A stretch of 64,000 bases of DNA, taken from positions 55,673,590 to 55,737,589 of the forward strand of contig CM070908.1 in assembly GCA_036417435.1 (NCBI GenBank). Reading direction: 5' to 3'. Shown here in pieces: positions 57,583 through 64,000 of this stretch. Numbering within the stretch: the first letter of the stretch is position 1; the number at the start of each line of letters is the position of its first letter. The notes beneath the pieces were generated by a model that worked only from the letters and a program-made list of their open reading frames with translations, ran no database searches and was not told the origin of the DNA. Both the position numbers and the translations under genes were made by a program. This DNA is from Inia geoffrensis (lineage: Eukaryota > Chordata > Mammalia > Artiodactyla > Iniidae).

Positions 57583-57595
57583 TATTTATCTATTC

Positions 57596-57797
57596 ATTTT
57601 TTCTTGCGGTACGCGGGCCCCTCACTGCTGCGGCCTCTTCCGTTGCGGAGCACAGGCTCCGGACACGCAGGCCCAGCGGCCATGGCTCACGGGCCCAGCC
57701 GCTCCGCGGCATGCGGAATCCTCCCGGACCGTGACTTGAGCCCGTGTCCCCTGCATTGGCAGGCAGACTCCCAACCACTGCGCCACCAGGGTAGCCC
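57596..57797 (-). repeat. CHR-2 SINE, antisense (second of a same-site pair)
   Basis: Reverse CHR-2 with a very short tail (ATTTTTTCTTGCGG) and a disrupted B-box region (GACTTGAGCCC). Flanked by perfect TATTTATCTATTC copies at 57583-57595 and 57798-57810, the first shared with the neighbouring CHR-1. Confidence 0.94.
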
Positions 57798-57915
57798 TAT
57801 TTATCTATTCTTAATGATTAAAGTTACCACCGAGAGTTCTTGACATACAAGAAAAATACGTTCTTGAAAACTACAAATGTCAAGTGCAGTTTTCTCTTTA
57901 AAAAAGTAATAAAGG

Positions 57916-58039
57916 TGGGACTTCCCTGGCAGTCCAGTGGTTAAGACTCAGCGCTTCCACTGTAGGGGGTGCAGCTGCCTGGTCAGGGAACGAAGATCTG
58001 GCATGCCATGAGGCACAGCCAAAAAATTTTTAAGAAAAG
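57916..58039 (+). repeat. tRNA-derived CHR-related SINE, sense
   Basis: GACTTCCCTGGCAGTCCAG start, GGTCAGGGAACGAAGATCTG middle, short A-rich end. Probable duplication AAAAGTAATAAAGG at 57902-57915 and AAAAGTAAAAAAGG at 58040-58053. Confidence 0.9.
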
Positions 58040-58053
58040 AAAAGTAAAAAAGG

Positions 58054-58989
58054 CACTTAAAGAACTTCCATCATACTCCCTTGGCACTGTGGATATTGTG
58101 CCATACCATGTGCAGACCAGTGGGGGAGTGGAGGAAGGAGAAAAGGGGTGAAGGAGCGATGGGCCGGGAGAGGGCATAGCACTAAAAGCCCTGGTGGAGA
58201 CACACCTCACTGTGTTGCTTACACAGCAGTTGGGAATTGTGCACACGGCAATGTGAGAGATCTTAAGAACATAGTGCTCAGTGGAAAATTAAAATGAGAT
58301 ACACAAACCAATATTTCCATAAGTTAAAAATAGGCACACAGGAAAACCCATAGCACATCTTGTGAGCAAACATAAAGATACACCTCAAGCACATTCGACA
58401 GTTTGCCTGTGGGGTGAGGGAGATGGAATCGGGCTACAGGGAGAAAAGCACACACACAGAGAAATCCAGAGCTTTCACCTGGACCACGTTAATCTTCTGC
58501 CCAGAACTACTGCATGTGATGCAGAGAACCCTCTGCTCCTGAGGTGCAAGACAGACGAAAACGCAGACAGTCCTCAGTTGTATTTTTTGTTATTTTAAGT
58601 TTTAAAAGAAACTTTAAAAAGCTTTTACAGTTCAGTTTGCATGGTCTTCCCCCGTAGCCCTCAGTGTAGCCCCTAAACCACAACTAGTTACTGGATCGGA
58701 AGTAACCTTTGTGGGGTCAGAAGGCAAACACAGCACAGACGCTGCCCACAAACCACATGAAAGAAGGGATGCTGTGAGCCACCCTTCACGCTCCCTTCTG
58801 TAAGCTCACCCCCTGGCAATGCCTGCCAAGCGGGCTAGTGTCCATCACAGCAGACAAGAGTACCACCCTACCTGTGGTTCTCTTTTGTTTAAAAAGTGCC
58901 TCATGGAAAGTGGACGATGGGGCAAATGCATGTGAACCTATCAGAAGAGACTGAATACAATATTTTGAACTGTACGTCCACTTTTCTCC
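58054..58989. other. Intron, possibly old L1 tail in part
   Basis: 58255-58450 (AGTGGAAAATTAAAATGAGA) has the flavour of an old L1 3' end in sense but is too diverged to call. Otherwise nothing recognised. Confidence 0.4.
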
Positions 58990-59593
58990 TTTTGGTATGT
59001 TTACTTTTGTCATGTCATGGGCAAGTTTTTTGCCAAAGTGATAATCACGTGTCTACATAATCACGTGTTACATAAATTACATTATTTTTACATCCTTATT
59101 CCAGTTATTCTGTCCTCAATATTACGTTTGATGGTATTTTTCCATTTTGCTACATAGACTCAGTTACATCATTTTTAATGACTGAGCAATGTTTTATTAA
59201 CTAAATATCACAACACTTATCAGAATGACATTTAAGCTGCTTTCCACGTATCCTCCACTTGTAAGTAATGCAGAAAGAAGGTATCCATGCTGCATAAAAC
59301 TTCTTCATATTTTAAATGAATCCCTTAGGATAGACTCAGGAAATGGAATTACTGGGTGAAGGAGTGAACAAAAGCACCTATGACTCTTGGTACAAATTAC
59401 TAAATTGCTTTCCAAAAGGATAGTAGTAATTTACACTTCCAATAGCATGCTCTTGTACCAGCATTATGTTTTATAAGTTCGTAATTGCCAATTTAATAGC
59501 TTACATACATTGATTGCATTTTATTTGATTGTGAGGTTGAAATTTTTCCAAGTTTGTATTTCTGTTTATATATTACTATTGGGGGGTGATCTT
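58990..59593 (-). mobile_element. Old L1 ORF2-end fragment, antisense
   Basis: GGAAATGGAATTACTGGGTG, AATTGCTTTCCAAAAGGATA and TTTACACTTCCAATAGCATG parallel the antisense ORF2-end text at 13150-13270. Continues after the younger insertion to about 59950. Confidence 0.78.
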
Positions 59594-59856
59594 TTTTTTT
59601 AGTTTTTTAAAAATTTTATTGGAGTATAGTTGATTTACAATGTTGTGTTAGTTTCAGGTGTACAGCAAAGTGATTCAGTTATACACATACATGTATTCAT
59701 TCTTTTTCCGGTTCTTTACTGATATAAATTATTACAGAATATTCTTTACCCATATAGGAAATTACAGAATTCTTTACCCATATAGGTTATTACAGAGTTC
59801 CCTGTGCTATACAGTAGGTCCTTGTTGATTATTTTATATATAGTAGTGTGTGGTTT
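59594..59856 (-). mobile_element. Cetartiodactyl L1 3'-UTR insertion, antisense
   Basis: T-run, then GGAGTATAGTTGATTTACAA, AGTTTCAGGTGTACAGCAAA, CCCTGTGCTATACAGTAGGT. Flanked by GGGGGTGATCTT at 59582-59593 and 59857-59868, so it is a short 5'-truncated insertion in the older L1 fragment. Contains an internal near-duplication of ATTCTTTACCCATATAGG at about 59740-59790. Confidence 0.92.
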
Positions 59857-60111
59857 GGGGGTGATCTTGGGCTGTTCTTTTTAATTTGTAGGTAGCCTTT
59901 ACCCAATATTTAATCTTTATCACAATTTTGCAACTGTTTTGTTTGCCCTTTAACGTTTTTGAAGTTTTACATAGAAAAAAAAATTTTAAAGAAACTGATA
60001 CTGATTCACTGGTGTTTTTATTTATTTTGTTGGCTAAATAAAAATCAGGATACCCTGTTGGTTAAATCTGAGGAAGAATTTTTACAGCATGGCAGGATGA
60101 AAAAATGCATC

Positions 60112-60300
60112 CAGTTGAGGCCTTGGAAGGTAGACAAAGCCAGGTTCCAATCCCTGCCTGTGGTGTCCTGGCTGAGCAAACCAGTCAAGCTCTCTGAGCC
60201 TCACTGCCTTCATTTATGCCAGGAAATTACCATGCCCACTTTCCAGGTGTGGACCAAGGTCATGAACAAACACTGGCACAGTGGGAACCCAGTAAACATG
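60112..60300 (+). repeat. MIR SINE, sense
   Basis: AAGCCAGGTTCCAATCCCTG, GTCAAGCTCTCTGAGCCTCA and GAACCCAGTAAAC in the MIR order. Confidence 0.8.
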
Positions 60301-60796
60301 GGTCCCCTTCCACCCCTTGCCCTCTAGAACTGAGCAGGTTAGGAGGACCACACTGAAGCCCTCGCCCAACACTGCCCATGGCCATGCTTTTGTCGCCAGT
60401 TGCTGGGAACAGTAGAGTTGTTGTTCTGGCGTATCTGCTAACCACCTTCTTGTTTTCCCTGGTGTGGTGGTGTTCCTTCCGTAAGCAGCGGGAGGGAAAG
60501 AACTAGGCCGGGATGGGTAACCTCAGTTCTCGAACTCCTCTTGTAGCGAAAGAGTCTGGCCCTTTCCAGCAGGGTTTCTGTGATGGTGATTGTGGGGCTG
60601 TGTGATCTTGAGCAGGGCTGAGGTGCTACGTCTCATGTGTGGGGAGCTAAGAAGGGGATGACAAGTTACCGTAGCTGGGAATGTGCCCATGAATGAACAC
60701 TAATGGATTTTAAATGTAAGCTGATTAAACTTTAAACTTTTATTGCCCACAAAGTGAAGTATCACCCACTCCCAGTCTCTTCACGTTCCGGGAAGA
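60301..60796. other. Intron, nothing recognised
   Basis: Unique-looking sequence with no supported feature. Confidence 0.45.
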
Positions 60797-60990
60797 ACGG
60801 TTAAGACATGAACACTGGAGCCAGACTTCCTGGATTCAGATCCCATCTCCACGACCTATTAGCTCTGTATGTGACAGTTGGCAAGTGACTTAACCTCTCT
60901 GTGCTGCAGCTTCCTCATCCAGAGAGTGGGAGGATAATAATAACTACATCGCAGCGTTGTTGCAAGGATTGAATGAGGTAGTGTGAGTTA
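60797..60990 (+). repeat. MIR SINE, sense
   Basis: GGAGCCAGACTTCCTGGATT, GTGACTTAACCTCTCTGTGC, GTTGTTGCAAGGATTGAATG: one of the best-preserved MIRs of the window. Confidence 0.92.
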
Positions 60991-62296
60991 AGTATTAACA
61001 GAATTCTGCACCCCATGGTAACCTTACAGTAGTTAGCATAGGGTCCTGAGACATTCTTTGCTAAACTCCGTTTGAATCTATGATTCTGAGAGGCTAGCCT
61101 GCATACTTTTTGTCAAAGATCTGGCAACTCGGTTTAAAGGTAATTTTGTGAGATTTCTCAGTTCATTAGAAGTAGATAGCGTTTATGAAGAATATGCATC
61201 AAGAGCATAGAAGACATATTCCTAAAGGAGTAGTTGTAAATTATTATAAATATTTTATTCTTATTGGCTTTGATTTTTTAAAATTCAGGGCTGTATTCCT
61301 ATGGGAAAAGTTTGCTTGCTGCTGAAGTAGATGTCCCTTTGTCTCAGGGAAACACACAGAGGCTGAATTTCTCTGTTTCACAGGGTGGGGGCCAGGGGCT
61401 GATGGGAGAGGTGTGAGCTCACTGCTTGTGAATGTGGGCCCTGGTGTCTGGGGGAGGTGAGATGGTGGGTTACAGCCCTTCTCAAGCTCCTGTGCTTCCA
61501 AGGTCAAGCCTCCTGCCATGTGTGCTAAGTCTAGGCCTCTGCCCTGCTTTATGGCTGTAAATAGGGGTCTGTTGGATGACGTTGTTGTCCTGTATCTCTC
61601 AAGGTGCTAGGATGATGCAGAGCTTACAGTGAGCATGTAGGTAATTTAAATCACTTAATACTCTTGCTTCTTTCAAAACAGTTTATCATAGAAGACTGAC
61701 TTGGTTAATTGCTGTACTTAGGAAATCAAACAAAGGGTGAGCCCCAGAGGGGGTTACAGCAGCTGCCACCTTCGCTTTTCTGCATCTGCTTTGTTGAGAT
61801 GACTGAATGTTAAGTCAGAGTGTAGTCCTCTTTGGGTTTGAGAAATTGGGATGATCACAGCTTTTGGTAGCAATTTGCAGGGCATCGGGAACTTCAGACC
61901 TGAGACAACTCAGAGTGATGAGTTCCCTCTTGTCACTCACCAAGATCCGGGAGGGAGGACCCAGGAGGGAAGTATTGCTGTGTGGCTGGAACACAGAGGC
62001 TGAGGGGTGGAGGAATGATGAGCTGTTCTTTACCCAGAGGTGCAGGTGAGCTCTTTCTCATTTCACTGAACACCCAACCAGAATAACCTTTCACAAGTAA
62101 CAGGGATTTCACTGGAGAAAAATGTTTTTTAAAAACATTTTAGTGGATTTCCAAGATAGGTTTCAGATTCTCTTCCTGGGAGAGAGAAGAGGCGGGGTAG
62201 CAGCAGGCATCAGGAAGCTGTCCGAACACCTGGGTGGCCGGTGGAACCCTCTCTACAGAGAGAGGGAGGAACAAGAGTCTGGTAAGCTTACAAATC
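60991..62296. other. Intron, nothing recognised
   Basis: 1.3 kb unique-looking. No gene, RNA or transposon that I can support. Confidence 0.45.
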
Positions 62297-62310
62297 AAAA
62301 ACTGCCATTA

Positions 62311-62517
62311 TGGGCTTCCCTGGTGGCGCAGTGGTTGAGAGCCCGCCTGCCGATGCAGGGGACACGGGTTCGTGCCCCGGTCTGGGAGGATCCCACATGC
62401 CGCGGAGCGGCTGTGCCCGTGAGCCATGGCCGCTGAGCCTGCGCGTCTGGAGCCTGTTGCTCCGCGTCGGGAGAGGCCACAACAGTGAGAGGCCCGCGTA
62501 CCGCAAAAAAAAAAAAA
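62311..62517 (+). repeat. CHR-2 SINE, sense
   Basis: CHR-2 with B box GGTTCGTGCCC and an uninterrupted A-run tail. Perfect target duplication AAAAACTGCCATTA at 62297-62310 and 62518-62531. The clean tail and duplication suggest one of the younger insertions. Confidence 0.96.
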
Positions 62518-62531
62518 AAAAACTGCCATTA

Positions 62532-62952
62532 GGAATACCCCTTCAGTTAATTACAGGTTAGCATATTCATCTGTGACTTTCAAAGCTCCTTGATTTATGG
62601 TATCTTGGGTGGCCGGGTCCAGAGGTGCTCTGACTTTCCCAGCAGGGAAGGAAGGACCGAGAGGGCTGCAGCCCCTTCTGGCGTCAGCCTTGTCCGTTCC
62701 TCCCTTCCAGGCAGATGTTTTCAGGCCAAAGTGTAAGCTCTGGAATAAGGCTTTGTAGTAACCAGCTTGTTGGTTTTGAAATATTTCCTTTATAGGCAGT
62801 CTTGTATTGTCTCTGGGTAAGGTAGACCCTCATTAAATCAAGTAGGCATTAGCCAGGCTGCAGGTTCCCCAGGTACAAGTTGACCACACGAGGCAGAGGA
62901 GCCCTCAGAATCTCAGGATGGAAAGAAAGGGAAACATGTTAACTGAGGCTGG
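62532..62952. other. Intron, nothing recognised
   Basis: Unique-looking sequence without a supported feature. Confidence 0.45.
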
Positions 62953-63012
62953 GTGTGTGTGTGTGTGTGTTTGTGTGTGTGCGCGCGCGCGCGCGCGCAC
63001 GTGCGTGCGTGC
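62953..63012. repeat. (TG)n(CG)n alternating purine-pyrimidine tract
   Basis: GT repeats (62953-62980, one break at 62971) pass directly into GC repeats (62981-62998) and then GTGCGTGCGTGC. About 60 bases of nearly perfect alternation, the classic Z-DNA-prone arrangement. Confidence 0.95.
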
Positions 63013-63139
63013 TGGGGACGTGGGAGTAAGCCGAGTCTTCAGTAGTAATGGGAGGCAGAAATTATTAGTAATCTAGTTATCATTTCAGAGGGAGTCTGAC
63101 ACTATAAGCAAGAGTTTGTGAGAGTCCAGGAAATTCATA

Positions 63140-63420
63140 ACTTCCCCATACCACACATATTTATTGAGCATTAACCATACTTTAGACACTGTGGTAAATC
63201 CTCACATGTCTAGTTTATTATTTCTGTCATCCTGTCTTCATCACCACCACAGCCGCAACACCCAGCCCCAGTATATTTTCAACTTTCATTTATGAAATGC
63301 TTACTGTGCGCTAGACACTCTCCTAAGTGATTTACAAGCATTATTCAGTGTAATCCTCACCATAACTGTCCTTTCACAGATAAGGATAACTGAGGCTCAA
63401 AGAGCTTAAATAGTTTGATT
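63140..63420 (-). repeat. MIR fragments, antisense (two pieces)
   Basis: TTTATTGAGCATTAACCATA (about 63160) and a second, longer piece from 63275 with GCTTACTGTGCGCTAGACAC, GTAATCCTCACCATAAC, GATAACTGAGGCTCAAAGAG. Probably two neighbouring MIR copies. Confidence 0.82.
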
Positions 63421-63744
63421 AGAAACTTTGATACGTGTATAAAGGAAAAGCAGTATTTTAAAACCAAGGTCTACCCATTCATCTGCTACCTTGTATGCCT
63501 CCTAAACGAGCAAACACTGCAAGACTCAGCAGGCTATACTCTTTTATATTCAACTGACCAGAATATTTTGGAATAAAATCTGTAGGCGGCAGGACACAGG
63601 GCATAAGTCACTGCTTTTCCTTTTTCCTGGAAAGCAGAGGGGGAATGGTTTCATAGCAGATTGTCTTGCTTTCAGGTGGAAGTAAGACCTGGGGACACCC
63701 TGCTAACTGGAAATGCATATTAATCTGTTTATTTCAAATCAGAA

Positions 63745-63845
63745 TTTCGTGACCTAGTCCAAATTATAGGTGTTATAGATGAAGAAACTGAGATCCAGAG
63801 GAGGGAAGAGCCTTGCCCAGGATTACTTGAGAGTAGGGTTGTTGT
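63745..63845 (-). repeat. MIR fragment, antisense
   Basis: GAAGAAACTGAGATCCAGAG and GAGCCTTGCCCAGGATTACT match the reversed MIR core. Confidence 0.75.
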
Positions 63846-63869
63846 TCCAGGAATCTGGCAACATTGGTC

Positions 63870-64000
63870 TCTGCACGTGTGGACATATATGTGCCTGAGA
63901 CTGTTCCTGGGCTTTCTATTCTGTTACACTGGTCTGTTTGTCTATTCTTTTGCCAGAATTACATTTTCTTACTTACTGTTGCCCAGTAATAAGTTTCAGT
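63870..64000 (-). mobile_element. L1 ORF2 fragment, antisense, cut by window end
   Basis: GGGCTTTCTATTCTGTTACA and TGTCTATTCTTTTGCCAGAA parallel the antisense ORF2 text at 16930-16990 of the large L1. Continues beyond the window. Confidence 0.8.

Larger units (their letters stand above)
7154..64000 (+). other. CTDSPL: CTDSPL intron 1 (5' part, continues past window)
   Basis: Begins with the strong donor GTGAGG. I looked for the next CTDSPL exon (expected protein start SQCNVSLKKQRS and the SSFFCC motif) among the translated frames and did not find it, so the intron exceeds 56.8 kb here. A very long first intron agrees with what I know of human CTDSPL. The mir-26a-1 hairpin, hosted in a later CTDSPL intron in mammals, was not recognised here. 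Most of the intron is transposon-derived, as itemised below. Confidence 0.85.

Noticed and set aside
11458..62529. A recurring small protein (AGLSLLWPLPLRSTGSG and AACGIFPDRGTNPCPLH) in many frames
   Set aside because: Every instance is the reverse strand of a CHR-2 SINE. The shared peptide is a by-product of the repeat, not a gene family.
7154..64000. CTDSPL exon 2 and the mir-26a-1 hairpin
   Set aside because: Looked for the expected SQCNVSLKKQRS/SSFFCC coding text and for the miR-26 mature sequence; neither was seen. Both presumably lie beyond the window.
1..64000. CRISPR arrays, operons, toxin-antitoxin or phage modules
   Set aside because: The window is mammalian nuclear DNA; direct repeats are SINE duplications or microsatellites, and there is no spaced palindromic repeat array.

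Overview
This is eukaryotic nuclear DNA from a mammal, almost certainly a cetacean (whale, dolphin or porpoise). The evidence is the many tRNA-derived CHR SINEs, with GGCTTCCCTGGTGGCGCAG at the 5' end and a GGTTCGWGCCC B box. Both the longer CHR-1 form and the shortened CHR-2 (CD-type) form are present, and most copies have recognisable target-site duplications (TSDs). I see no bacterial, plasmid, phage or CRISPR content.

Layout: 1-5060 is repeat-bearing intergenic sequence. 5060-7440 is a GC- and CpG-rich block. Its first part (5060-5420) carries a compact cluster of CCAAT, ETS, E-box, CRE and GC-box motifs. Its last part holds the first exon of CTDSPL (SCP3/RBSP3, a small CTD phosphatase) on the + strand: coding start 7075, splice donor after 7153. 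From 7154 to the end of the window everything reads as CTDSPL intron 1; exon 2 was not found. The intron opens with a degenerate GT-rich minisatellite (about 7390-8030), then a 2.5-kb stretch without obvious repeats, then about 53 kb dominated by L1, CHR SINE, MIR and L2 remnants.

The main repeat structures are: a decayed 5.2-kb antisense L1 (15619-20837) nested inside an older antisense L1M and itself carrying a CHR-2 SINE; two SINEs inserted successively at one target site near 57.6 kb, leaving three copies of the target; and a CHR-2 inside the 3' part of an older SINE near 33.5 kb. Repeat-poor intronic intervals (8031-10550, 37316-38884, 43413-44580, 48481-50800, 52216-54640, 55001-57250) are the places to look for conserved regulatory DNA.

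Only one host gene piece is supported, so genes cannot be described as working together. I found no undescribed multi-gene system. The observations most worth checking are the CGG tract inside an overlapping upstream ORF that would encode polyglycine, the separate motif cluster 1.7 kb upstream of the start codon, and the intron-1 minisatellite. Repeat family names come from recognising consensus sequence by eye, and boundaries without a stated TSD are approximate.
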